Origin: JBHGXV01 sp041920505
GTDB taxonomy: Bacteria; Bacillota; Bacilli; Brevibacillales; Brevibacillaceae
Direction of reading: 5' to 3'
Assembly (NCBI GenBank): GCA_041920505.1
Contig: JBHGXV010000039.1
Location: 186,001-250,000 of the forward strand
DNA: 64,000 nucleotides
Of the stretch, positions 55,025-63,134 are shown piece by piece. The notes under the pieces are model-generated. The model was not told the DNA's origin and searched no databases. It worked only from the letters and a program-made list of their open reading frames with translations. The translations under genes and the position numbers were made by a program. Position 1 is the stretch's first letter; the number at the start of each line of letters is the position of its first letter.

Positions 55025-56866
55025 TCACGCCTGCGGCTGGGCTTCCCAGCGCTTCTGTTTGGCGTAGCGCTCGCGGTCCGACTTGCTCAGGTATTTTTTG
55101 CGCAGGCGCACCGATTGCGGCGTCACCTCGCACAGTTCGTCGTCGTTGAGATACTCCAGGGCCTCTTCCAGCGTGAGGAGGCGCGGTGTTTTCATTTTCA
55201 CCGTCTCCTCCTTGGTCGCGGAGCGGACGTTGGTCGCGTGTTTTTCCTTGCAGACGTTGACGGTCAGATCGTTGTCGCGGTTGTGCTCGCCGACAATCAT
55301 CCCTTCGTACACTTCCGTTCCGGGCGGGATAAACATGACGCCCCGATCCTCCACGGACATGAGGCCGTACGTGGTGGCTGTCCCCGTCTCGCTGGAGATC
55401 AGCACCCCGGCGCGGCGTCCGCCCACCTCTACCGGAATCAGCGGACGATAGCTGTCGAACGAATGGCTCATGATCCCGTAACCGCGCGTGATCGTCAAAA
55501 ACTCGGTGCGATAGCCGATCAGCCCGCGCGATGGGATCAAAAACTCCAGGCGCACCTGGCCGAAGCCGTTGTTGATCATGTTGACCATCTCCGCCTTGCG
55601 GGCGCCAAGGGTCTCCATCACCGCGCCGGTGTACTCTTCGGGAATATCGATGATCAGCCGCTCGGTCGGCTCCATTTTCTGTCCGTCGATTTCGCGGATG
55701 ATCACTTCCGGCTTGGAGACGGCCAGTTCGTACCCTTCGCGGCGCATGTTTTCCACCAGAATGGACAGGTGCAACTCGCCCCGTCCGGAGACGATGAACG
55801 CGTCAGGCGAATCGGTTTCCTCCACGCGCAGCGAGACGTCTGTCTCCAGTTCGGCCAGCAGGCGTTCGCGCAGTTTGCGGGAGGTGACGTGCTTGCCTTC
55901 GCGTCCGGCGAACGGGCTGTTGTTGACCAAAAAGGTCATTTGCAGGGTGGGTTCGTCGATCTTCAACAGCGGCAGCGGATCGGGATGGTCGACATGGCAG
56001 ACGGTTTCGCCGACGTTGATGTCCTCCAGCCCGGCCACCGCGACGATGTCACCGGCGCGCGCCGTTTTTTGCTCGATCCGTTGCAGGCCGGAAAACCCGA
56101 ACAGCTTCTGCACGCGCATCCGCTTCACCGTGCCGTCCCGTTTCACCAGGGCCACCTGGTCGTTGACGTTGATGGTGCCGCGGTAAATCCGCCCGATGCC
56201 GATCCGGCCGAGGAAGTCGTTGTAGTCCAGCATCGTCACCTGCATTTGCAGCGGCGACTCTTCGTCCGCCTCGGGAGCGGGGATGTGGTCGACAATCGCG
56301 TCAAACAGCGGCTTCAGGTCGTTTTCCAGCTTGTCCGGCGAAAGGCCGGCAATCCCGGCCAACCCGGAAGCGTAGACGATCGGGAAGTCCAGTTGTTCCT
56401 CCGTGGCGTCCAGATCGATAAACAGGTCGTAAATCTCGTTGATGACTTCCTGCGGCCGGGCGTTTTCGCGGTCGATCTTGTTGACCACGACGATCGGCAC
56501 CACCTTGGCTTCGAGCGCCTTGCGCAGCACGAACCGCGTCTGCGGCATGCAGCCCTCGAACGCGTCGACGATCAACAGCACGCCGTCCACCATGCTCATG
56601 ATCCGTTCCACTTCGCCGCCGAAGTCGGCGTGGCCGGGCGTGTCGAGAATATTGATCGTGTAGTCCTTGTATGTCACGGAAGTGGTCTTGGCCAGGATGG
56701 TGATGCCGCGCTCCCGCTCCAGATCGTTGGAATCCAGCATCCGCTCTTCCACCTGCTGGTTGCTGCGGAACGTTCCGGACTGAATCAACAGCTTGTCAAC
56801 CAGCGTCGTCTTTCCGTGGTCGACGTGGGCGATAATCGCAATGTTGCGAATGTCAGGGCGTTTCAT
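55025..56866 (-). CDS. typA: Ribosome-associated GTPase TypA/BipA
   Basis: 613 residues. Translational GTPase that binds the ribosome and helps 50S assembly and stress growth. G motifs: AHVDHGKTTLVDKLL (about residue 12), ITILAKTTSV, DTPGHADFGGEVER (about 73) and NKIDRENARP (about 127). Domain V and the BipA-specific C-terminal domain (GRGELHLSILVENMRREGYELAVSKPEV; ISSETGTATTYGLMSVEDRG) complete the family pattern. GAGGAGG lies six bases before the ATG. It is flanked by a terminator and by a divergent gene pair, so it is probably a single-gene transcript. Confidence 0.96.
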   Translation of the reverse strand: MKRPDIRNIAIIAHVDHGKTTLVDKLLIQSGTFRSNQQVEERMLDSNDLERERGITILAKTTSVTYKDYTINILDTPGHADFGGEVERIMSMVDGVLLIVDAFEGCMPQTRFVLRKALEAKVVPIVVVNKIDRENARPQEVINEIYDLFIDLDATEEQLDFPIVYASGLAGIAGLSPDKLENDLKPLFDAIVDHIPAPEADEESPLQMQVTMLDYNDFLGRIGIGRIYRGTINVNDQVALVKRDGTVKRMRVQKLFGFSGLQRIEQKTARAGDIVAVAGLEDINVGETVCHVDHPDPLPLLKIDEPTLQMTFLVNNSPFAGREGKHVTSRKLRERLLAELETDVSLRVEETDSPDAFIVSGRGELHLSILVENMRREGYELAVSKPEVIIREIDGQKMEPTERLIIDIPEEYTGAVMETLGARKAEMVNMINNGFGQVRLEFLIPSRGLIGYRTEFLTITRGYGIMSHSFDSYRPLIPVEVGGRRAGVLISSETGTATTYGLMSVEDRGVMFIPPGTEVYEGMIVGEHNRDNDLTVNVCKEKHATNVRSATKEETVKMKTPRLLTLEEALEYLNDDELCEVTPQSVRLRKKYLSKSDRERYAKQKRWEAQPQA

Positions 56867-57026
56867 ACAAACCTCCTCGTCTATGCATACTTTTCATCAT
56901 AACAGGTGGAAGTATGCTTCACAATGTAAAAACGCAAATTTCCTGTGATGAACTCGTTGCCTCGCCGTGACGCCTCGGGCAAAGAATGGTACGATTTAGA
57001 CAGATATGGAGAAAAGAGGGTTGGCG

Positions 57027-58376
57027 ATGGACACCATCATTTCCCCTACCCCCCAGCAGGTGAGCAATGCCGTCCTGTCGTTGGCGGAGGCATTCGGGCT
57101 GACGGCCTCCGTCTTTACACTTGTGCGCAAGTCAGAGCGGTTCGACTGGCAGAATGGACGGATGGATACCATCGAGTCGGCGTTCGACTGCCAATGCCAT
57201 GTCATCCTCTGGTCGCCGGACGGACGCGTCGGACAAGCCGTGACCTCCGACTGGTCCATCCCGTCGGCCGAACGTGCCTTGCACCTGGCGAGACAAGCGA
57301 TGCGCCCCGATCCGTCGCGGATCGCCCAACTTGACCGTTTGGCCGCCTTGGAGAAGCGCTGTCCCCCGGTCTTGCCTGCCGGGGAAGCGACGGATGGGCC
57401 GAAAGAGGCGTTGGCGGCGTCTTTCTCAGCCCGCCACCAGGCCATCTGCTCCCGCCTGTCCGTCGGTTTCGTAAAAACAGCCGTCACCCTCAGCCGGGAG
57501 CTGTACCTGGCGGCCCGCAGCGACGGTGCTGTCCATCAGACGAGCTTGTGGCGCGTCCGCTTGACAGACGCCATCCGGCAATCGGCCGACACGGCGTGGC
57601 GACAAGTTCACAGCGGCCTGACCGTCCCGGAACCCGACCTGCCCTGTCCCGATCAGCTCGCTTTGGCACTCCCGGCACCAGACGGCCGCTGGGCGCATCC
57701 GGCGGACAAGCCGGGAGGGGCAGCGGGATCGGGAACGCGCCATCATCAGAATCTTCTGGTTGATTCCGCCGTACTCGCCCGGTTGCTGTTCGCCTGGTTT
57801 CGCCATTCGGGCAAACTGCCGCCGTCCAGCGCCGCGACCTTGCGTTTCGAACCGGTGGAAGGAAGTCCCGGTTATACCCCGATCCACCCCTGGGGGTATT
57901 TGGCCGCTCCAGCCACGCTGTGTTCGGCAAACGGCAGCGATCCTGTATACCTCCATGCCCTTCGCCACGCCCCCGCTCCGTTCGCCGGCCATCTGTCCCT
58001 GGAGCTGGCGCCGCTCGCCGATCCGGCCGGGATAAAACACGTGACGGAGGCATATGCCGCTCTGGCCGCCCGAAAGCTGGTTTCGGACGATACGACGCGG
58101 GTTCTGGAAGGAGTGGACAAGCTGTACGTCGATCCGTCAGGCAAGCGCTTTGCCTTGCTGCCGACCCAGGCGTTTGCCGGAAAAGGCGGGCAACTCGTCC
58201 CCGCCCCCGCCGGCTGGCTGCACGGTTCGCTCGATCAGTTGCTTTTGGCGCTGGTGGGCGGCGCGGGGCCCGGGCGGATTGAGTGGGGCGACCCGCAAAC
58301 CGATTGGACGGCCGCGCTTCCGGCATACGCCTTGCTCCGGCCGAGAGAAGGAGGGAATCTGGATGCTGCAACCTGA
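57027..58376 (+). CDS. Diverged TldD/PmbA-like protein 1 (PmbA/TldE-like)
   Basis: 449 residues. Not a clear family member by eye, but the N-terminal part (SVFTLVRKSERFDWQNGRMDTIESAFD, VGQAVTSDWSIPSAERALHLA) has the layout of the TldD/PmbA substrate-binding half, and the later HHQNLLVDSAVLARLLFAWFRHSG resembles the start of the C-terminal half. TldD/TldE are cytoplasmic proteases of a few modified peptides; the PmbA/TldE subunit lacks catalytic residues. The next gene overlaps by 14 bases, consistent with a two-subunit complex. AGAGGG lies seven bases before the ATG at 57027. Very GC-rich with much Ala, Arg and Pro. Confidence 0.5.
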   Translation: MDTIISPTPQQVSNAVLSLAEAFGLTASVFTLVRKSERFDWQNGRMDTIESAFDCQCHVILWSPDGRVGQAVTSDWSIPSAERALHLARQAMRPDPSRIAQLDRLAALEKRCPPVLPAGEATDGPKEALAASFSARHQAICSRLSVGFVKTAVTLSRELYLAARSDGAVHQTSLWRVRLTDAIRQSADTAWRQVHSGLTVPEPDLPCPDQLALALPAPDGRWAHPADKPGGAAGSGTRHHQNLLVDSAVLARLLFAWFRHSGKLPPSSAATLRFEPVEGSPGYTPIHPWGYLAAPATLCSANGSDPVYLHALRHAPAPFAGHLSLELAPLADPAGIKHVTEAYAALAARKLVSDDTTRVLEGVDKLYVDPSGKRFALLPTQAFAGKGGQLVPAPAGWLHGSLDQLLLALVGGAGPGRIEWGDPQTDWTAALPAYALLRPREGGNLDAAT

Positions 58377-59676
58377 ACAACTGGCCGACCGGCTCACCCG
58401 GGCGATTCGCCATCCGGCGCACACGCCCGGACTGGCCGCGTACCATCTCTCATGGACGGAAACGCGCAGCCTGGATTCAAACGGCGCAAGCGAGGCCTGT
58501 GAAGTCATCCTGCGGTTGATCTGGCAGGACGGCTGCGTCTCGCTGCACCGCGTTTCCCCATCCTTGCTAGCCGATGGGCTCCCGCTCGCCGCATTCAGCC
58601 GCCGCCGCTTTCGCGAGGACGGTCTGCGCCTGCTGGCGAAGCCGCAAGCGGTGCCCGCCGTCTCGCTGCGCGACGAGGCGATCATCGCAGCGTTGGACAA
58701 TGGGCGAATCCCCATTGCGCTTGAGGGCTTCACCGGCCGCTTCCGCGTGCAACGCCGCACCGTGGCCCAGTCAAACGGCCTGTATCTCAGTGAAACAGCG
58801 ACCGAAGCTCGCTTTTTCCCGCAAGAGAGCGCCTGCCCGTTTGACAGCCACAGCCGCAGGCTGCCGGACGAGGCCCTGGCCGAGTACCTGCAAAGCGAAC
58901 GCGACTGGTTCAACCGGCTTTTGCCCGCATCCCGCGCGTCCAAAAGCGTCACGCCGCACACTCTTTTCTTCGCGTCAGAAGCCACCCCATTCACCCGGGC
59001 CGCGACACGACACCAGAGCACCGATTCCCATCTCGCGCGCGAACGCGGAGCATCAACCCCTGTCACTGTGCTGTTTTCCCCGTCAGCCGTCCGTTCGCTT
59101 ATGCACGCCGGTTTCGGCGTTCACCTGACCGAAGCGGACGGCCTGCCCGTCGCCCGCCGCCTGATCGAGCACGGCTCCCGGCACGCAGCGATTACGCTTC
59201 GGCACGACCCGCTTCGTCCCTGGTCGCCCGGCAGTTACCGGTTCAGCGACGAAGGCACTCCGGCGCGGACCGTCACGCTGTTTGCCCCCGGTCACCGGCA
59301 ACCGGCCGCGTTCCTGTCCTGCCGCGAGGCCCGTCGCCTGGGCATCCCGCCTGCACCGGGATACAATCCGCTCGCGCTCCATTGGCGGACAGGCAAAACG
59401 CTTCCGTTTCGCCAGTGGTTGCAGACAGACGAGACGGCGATTTGCTTGTCCCGTATCCATCTGCCGGAGTGCTGTTCGCCGTTTGCTCCCCAGGCGTGCT
59501 GGTCCCCTAGGGCTGTGCTGTTCCGCCGCAGCCGTCCTGAGGCGCTACTCGACCTGCGGTTCGACCTCTCATTGGCCGACTTGCTTTCGTCACCTCGGTT
59601 GCTGGGCGTCACCCGGCCAGGCTGGGATGCGTGCGGACTGGCCGTGCCCGCCGTTTGGGCGGCAATTCCTGGGTAA
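58363..59676 (+). CDS. Diverged TldD/PmbA-like protein 2, degenerate HExxxH motif
   Basis: 437 residues. The segment PVTVLFSPSAVRSLMHAGFGVHLTEADG (residues 233-260) aligns by eye with the TldD segment that ends in the metal-binding HExxxH. Here it reads H248-A-G-F-G-V-H254: the glutamate is missing and the second histidine is displaced by one. The N-terminal part (EACEVILRLIWQDGCVSLHRVSP) resembles the TldD/PmbA first half. If the assignment is right, neither protein of the pair keeps the protease site. GGAGGG is seven bases before the ATG, which lies 14 bases inside the previous gene. No terminator of good quality follows. Confidence 0.5.
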   Translation: MLQPEQLADRLTRAIRHPAHTPGLAAYHLSWTETRSLDSNGASEACEVILRLIWQDGCVSLHRVSPSLLADGLPLAAFSRRRFREDGLRLLAKPQAVPAVSLRDEAIIAALDNGRIPIALEGFTGRFRVQRRTVAQSNGLYLSETATEARFFPQESACPFDSHSRRLPDEALAEYLQSERDWFNRLLPASRASKSVTPHTLFFASEATPFTRAATRHQSTDSHLARERGASTPVTVLFSPSAVRSLMHAGFGVHLTEADGLPVARRLIEHGSRHAAITLRHDPLRPWSPGSYRFSDEGTPARTVTLFAPGHRQPAAFLSCREARRLGIPPAPGYNPLALHWRTGKTLPFRQWLQTDETAICLSRIHLPECCSPFAPQACWSPRAVLFRRSRPEALLDLRFDLSLADLLSSPRLLGVTRPGWDACGLAVPAVWAAIPG

Positions 59677-59814
59677 TCGCTCCACCCGCGCCGCAGACCA
59701 GCGGCACAAAAAAAACGCGCCCGCACACACCTGTCAAAGGTAAGTTCCCTCTCTGTCCGCGTCTGGGCACGTAAAAAAGGAGACGCCGAGCGCATCTCCT
59801 TTGACATTTCCAAT

Positions 59815-60222
59815 TTACTTGTTCACAGTTGCCAGTTGCTTGACTGCCTCGGATTCGACAACTTGCAGTTCGCCAACGCCGCGGATCAGTTTCTTTGCGT
59901 GTACTTTTTCCGGCTTCAGGACGGAGATCATGTACTCGATCGCAACTTCAGGATCAACCGTTTCTCCACAGGTGTAGCAGTCTAGCGCCGCGAAACCGCG
60001 CTCAGGATAGGTGTGGATGGACAAATGACTTTCCGAGAGAAGAACCAGAACGGTAGCTCCTTGAGGAGAAAATTGCTTCGACTGTACGCCCAGTACAGTA
60101 GCACCGCACGCTTCTGCCGCTTCAATCATTTGTTGCTTCAAGAATTCCGCATCGTTGAGAAGATCAAATTGTACTCCCCATGTGTCAATGGCAACGTGTC
60201 TTCCGAAAGTAGAGTATTCCAC
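59815..60222 (-). CDS. speD: S-adenosylmethionine decarboxylase proenzyme (SpeH/SpeD type)
   Basis: 135 residues. Decarboxylates SAM to supply aminopropyl groups for spermidine. The proenzyme cleaves itself between E64 and S65 (in LLSESHLSIHTYPE), the serine becoming the pyruvoyl cofactor. FAALDCYTCGE holds the conserved cysteine, and the N-terminal TFGRHVAIDTWG the substrate site. The start is GTG at 60222; GAAGGGGG lies about eleven bases upstream, slightly far. Speermidine synthase is not in the window. A structured leader and a promoter precede it. Confidence 0.93.
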   Translation of the reverse strand: MEYSTFGRHVAIDTWGVQFDLLNDAEFLKQQMIEAAEACGATVLGVQSKQFSPQGATVLVLLSESHLSIHTYPERGFAALDCYTCGETVDPEVAIEYMISVLKPEKVHAKKLIRGVGELQVVESEAVKQLATVNK

Positions 60223-60239
60223 TTTTCGGCTTCCCCCTT

Positions 60240-60331
60240 CCTAGCAAGTGTAATCTTGAAACATCGCTAGGACCTGCGTCATTCACTAACGGGGGCGGTT
60301 TCTCCCGTGTTTTCCACCCTTTAAAGTGAAT
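60240..60331 (-). promoter_or_regulatory. Structured 5' leader of speD with pseudoknot potential
   Basis: On the minus strand between promoter and start codon: ATTCACT...AGTGAAT (plus 60325-60331 and 60281-60287) encloses GGGTGG, AAAAC, ACGG, GAGAAA, CCGCCC, CCGT, in which GGGTGG pairs with CCGCCC (plus 60314-60319/60293-60298) and ACGG with CCGT (plus 60305-60308/60289-60292). This is the topology of an H-type pseudoknot. A further stem CCTAGC/GCTAGG (60266-60271/60240-60245) abuts the ribosome binding site. No known riboswitch class was recognised. Confidence 0.45.
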
Positions 60332-60365
60332 CCTGGTTCCTAATCCTGTTTTTCCAACGAAATTA

Positions 60366-60394
60366 AAAGTATCACGGTTCAGGCTAATTGACAA
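60366..60394 (-). promoter_or_regulatory. Promoter of speD
   Basis: On the minus strand TTGTCA (plus 60389-60394), a 17-base spacer, and TACTTT (plus 60366-60371) preceded by TGA, giving an extended -10 (TGnTACTTT). Transcription would start about 135 bases before the speD start codon, leaving room for the structured leader. Confidence 0.5.
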
Positions 60395-60465
60395 TACCTT
60401 TTTTCAAATATTTTTTGGGAAAAAGAAAAACGGGCGCACATGCGCCCATCGTGTCAGAAATGTTG

Positions 60466-61062
60466 TCATGCTTCCAGTACAAACAAGCGTCGGGCCAGGA
60501 CGGCCAACTTCTCGTCGATCGCGCCGATTCGCTCCGGCGTCGCCTTTTTCGCCCAGTTGCGCAGGTCGAGCAACCGGTCCGTCTCTTCGCGAATCCAAGC
60601 GATCTCCTGTTCCGAACCGGTCCGCCGAAACACCGATTCCAGCTCCTTGGCCAAGTTGCCCGGTTTGGCTTCAAAAATCGGCGTCTCCGTGTCGTCCGAC
60701 ACCTCTTCGATGCGAACCACGGCCCCCTCGTCGTAATGGTACACAACGGTAAACCCGTCGTAAATCCGATGTACAATGCCATGCCCTTTGAACGTTTTCA
60801 TCGCTTTGCGCATCGCATTGGCAAGAGTCAGGTCGCTGATGACGTAGGAACTTTCGCACAAGAAGCGATTTCCTACGCGGCGAAACGGCAGTTGGATTTC
60901 GCCGCAGCGATCCTCGATGATTATGTCCCGATCACCGTTATCGCAAACTTTTACGTGAACCAAAATGTTTTCCTTGGCAAATAGGTTGACAAACTTGTCA
61001 AGATCCTGTTCGCTCATGATGAAATAGGCGCTCGCGTAATTGGTAGCCAAACGCTGTGCCAT
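60466..61062 (-). CDS. Hypothetical protein
   Basis: 198 residues, no family recognised. Soluble, with a central part alternating strands and helices (FVNLFAKENILVHVKVCDNGDRDIIIEDRCGEIQ; GHGIVHRIYDGFTVVYHYDEG) and a C-terminal coiled region (SEQEIAWIREETDRLLDLRN...). The frame is open to a GTG at 61257, but that codon lies about seven bases from the predicted transcript start, so the ATG at 61062 (GGGG eight bases upstream) is preferred. This leaves a leader of about 200 bases. No functional statement is possible. Confidence 0.6.
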   Translation of the reverse strand: MAQRLATNYASAYFIMSEQDLDKFVNLFAKENILVHVKVCDNGDRDIIIEDRCGEIQLPFRRVGNRFLCESSYVISDLTLANAMRKAMKTFKGHGIVHRIYDGFTVVYHYDEGAVVRIEEVSDDTETPIFEAKPGNLAKELESVFRRTGSEQEIAWIREETDRLLDLRNWAKKATPERIGAIDEKLAVLARRLFVLEA

Positions 61063-61275
61063 AATGATCGCCCCAATCTCCAGTTTTCCAAGCCTCAGAT
61101 CGGCTTGGATTCGGCGGCTTCCTGACGTAACGGCGGCCTTCCGTTCGGAGATGAAGCTAAGTATCGACAAATGATCGTTGTAGCACCTGACCTTGCCCCG
61201 TGAGCCGAAACTCGTATTGGGTAATGAAGGCGGATCACCTACTTTTGAGATGTACACTCACACACCTTCATTATA
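61063..61275 (-). promoter_or_regulatory. Promoter and long leader of the hypothetical gene at 60466
   Basis: A perfect TATAAT on the minus strand (plus 61270-61275) would start transcription near 61263. The 200-base leader to the ATG at 61062 contains CCAAGCC-GATCTGA-GGCTTGG (plus 61088-61108, seven perfect pairs) and AACGG...CCGTT (about 61127-61143). An alternative is that the gene begins at the GTG 61257 and the leader is coding. The rest of the 61063-61417 gap (61276-61417) shows nothing I can interpret. Confidence 0.4.
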
Positions 61276-61417
61276 CATGAGCCAACCGAAAAAATCTTGT
61301 AAAGAAACCAGAGGATTTCAGAAAAATCAAGGATAATTCCGATTGAGCCGCGTTTTCGCGAGACGTTCTACACGCTATGCCGCTTTCTCTTTCGATTCTT
61401 GCCGGATACAGCCTGAT

Positions 61418-61918
61418 TCACCCATGAGACGAGCCCGCCATTTTCAGGACGGCCAACTCCTCTTCGGAAAGGTTGTAGGCGGATTTGCCCTGTTTGATCG
61501 GCTTGGCGTACGTCCGCGACTCTTCTCGGCCGTAGATGCTGGTGATCACCACGCCGTTTTGTTCGTCGTCCAAAATCGCGATCGAAAAACTGAGATCGCT
61601 GCCCACCTCGTCAAACGCGTTGTACCGCAATACGGCCAGGTTCCCGCACTGGCCGGCCACTTTTTGCGCCAGTCGGTTGATCTGGAACTGCTGGTCGCTC
61701 TGCTGTTTCTCCCACTGTTCCATCCGATCGAGCAGCCGGGCGAGTCCCGCTTCCAGATTGCCGCCGTCGCTCGCGGCAAAAAACCGCTTCATCTGCTTGC
61801 GCAACCTGCCCAGGCGCGCATTGGTTATGATCAGGCAAACGAACAAAAGCAGCGTCAACGCGATCAGAACCAGCGTGAGATAAGGGGAAGTCAAGATCGA
61901 TAGGATTTGCTGTGACAT
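61418..61918 (-). CDS. DUF4446 family protein
   Basis: 166 residues. An N-terminal transmembrane helix (about residues 12-32), a short coiled coil (about 35-80) and the DUF4446 core VAGQCGNLAVLRYNAFDEVGSDLSFSIAILDDEQNGVVITSIYGREESRTYAKP. Function unknown; in many Bacillota the gene lies near parB/noc, not here. AGGAAG lies ten bases before the ATG at 61918. It ends with KSAYNLSEEELAVLKMA, as in relatives. Confidence 0.85.
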   Translation of the reverse strand: MSQQILSILTSPYLTLVLIALTLLLFVCLIITNARLGRLRKQMKRFFAASDGGNLEAGLARLLDRMEQWEKQQSDQQFQINRLAQKVAGQCGNLAVLRYNAFDEVGSDLSFSIAILDDEQNGVVITSIYGREESRTYAKPIKQGKSAYNLSEEELAVLKMAGSSHG

Positions 61919-62099
61919 GCGCTGTTTCTTCCTTTCGTACACGGCAGTGGACTTTTTTACCTATCCTATTGTACATCCGTGTCCCGGCGGGTTCAAATAG
62001 ATCATGCAATTCTCCTCAAAACCCATGGTATTCAGCCATTCGCGGATGCACTATACTGGAAGAAAAAACCGTCTCATCAATGCCGAAAGGAGCGACTCT

Positions 62100-63134
62100 A
62101 TGACTGATCCCTCTCTTTTGTTTTTGAAAATGATCCCCATCGAACAAAAAGGCTGGCTCACCCTGCGCACGGCCGAAGGACAACCGATGACTGCCCAGTC
62201 CGTCGTCGGTCACATCGGCGCCGACCATCTCGTCGTCCTGTCGTTCTGGCAACAGCCGGTACCAACGTCAAAACTGACCCAGGCGGAGTTCCGCTACATC
62301 GACAAGTCCGGCATCTACACGCTTACCGGCAAACGGCTGGAAGCCGTGGAACGGGCGGGGGGCGGAATGCGGCTGACGATGTCGGCCCCGTTCGAGATGA
62401 CACACCGCCAGCAGCGGGACTTTATCCGCATCGAACCGGAGACGACGGTCACCGTCTCGTTTACGCCGCTGTTTCCCGACGACTACCGCGCCGGTACCGG
62501 GGTCGTCAAGGACATGAGCGGCAACGGACTCCGCTTCGTCACGGACGAATTCGTCCACAAGGAGTCGATCCTGCGTCTGTCGTTTCCCCTGCCCGAGCGA
62601 GAACGGGTCATCACGGTGATCGGACAGGTGGTCCGCAAAGAATTTGTCAAGGACGAAACCGTCACCTCTGTCCGTTACCTCGAAGTGGAACCGGATGATC
62701 AAAAGGCGATTGTCGCCTATTGCGTGGCCGAACAGTTGCGCCTTGCGCAACGCCAGGTGCGGCAACGGCGAAAATTCGCCCGCGTAACCCCCGCCGAGCC
62801 GTTTGTCGCCACACTGCGCGGCATCGACAGCACCCAGGTGCGCGAATCGGAAGTCGTCAATCTCGGCGGCGGCGGCCTGTTGGTCAAAACCCCCTTTCCT
62901 CTGCCGAGTTGTCCGATTTATCAAACGGTTTTCGCGATTCCCCCCATCGGCCAAACGATCGAAGCCTACGTAAAAGTGCTTGAGTCGCGAAAGGAACACG
63001 GGGCCTTTTTTTACCACCTGGAGTTTGTCGACATTTCCGGCGAGCACCAGGAGGCGATCATCGAGTACGTGCTGGAGCAGCAACTGGCGCTGTTGAACGA
63101 ACCGGACGCCAACGTCACTCCGCCGTCTGCGTAA
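62100..63134 (+). CDS. Tandem PilZ-domain protein, probable cyclic-di-GMP effector
   Basis: 344 residues. An N-terminal YcgR-like module (about 10-95) precedes two PilZ domains. The first has the cyclic-di-GMP signature: RQQRDFIR (R106/R110 region) and DMSGNG (D138, S140, G143). The second has RQRRKFAR (R223-R228) but NLGGGG (N254-G259) in place of D/NxSxxG, so its binding may be weakened. YcgR-type proteins slow flagellar rotation or act on polysaccharide synthesis; the partner is unknown. AAAGGAG is seven bases before the ATG. The 3' end overlaps the convergent nth-like gene by 20 bases. Confidence 0.85.
   Translation: MTDPSLLFLKMIPIEQKGWLTLRTAEGQPMTAQSVVGHIGADHLVVLSFWQQPVPTSKLTQAEFRYIDKSGIYTLTGKRLEAVERAGGGMRLTMSAPFEMTHRQQRDFIRIEPETTVTVSFTPLFPDDYRAGTGVVKDMSGNGLRFVTDEFVHKESILRLSFPLPERERVITVIGQVVRKEFVKDETVTSVRYLEVEPDDQKAIVAYCVAEQLRLAQRQVRQRRKFARVTPAEPFVATLRGIDSTQVRESEVVNLGGGGLLVKTPFPLPSCPIYQTVFAIPPIGQTIEAYVKVLESRKEHGAFFYHLEFVDISGEHQEAIIEYVLEQQLALLNEPDANVTPPSA

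Noticed and set aside
54875..56902. A 675-codon plus-strand frame opposite typA.
   Set aside because: Its composition is that of a shadow frame, while the minus strand encodes a textbook TypA.
57490..58446. A 318-codon minus-strand frame opposite the TldD/PmbA-like pair.
   Set aside because: Arg/Pro/Gly-rich shadow composition; the plus-strand genes have starts with ribosome binding sites and sensible overlap.
60466..61257. The full 263-codon reading of the hypothetical gene starting at GTG 61257.
   Set aside because: The GTG lies about seven bases from the predicted transcript start, and the extra N-terminal 65 residues look non-protein-like; kept only as an alternative.
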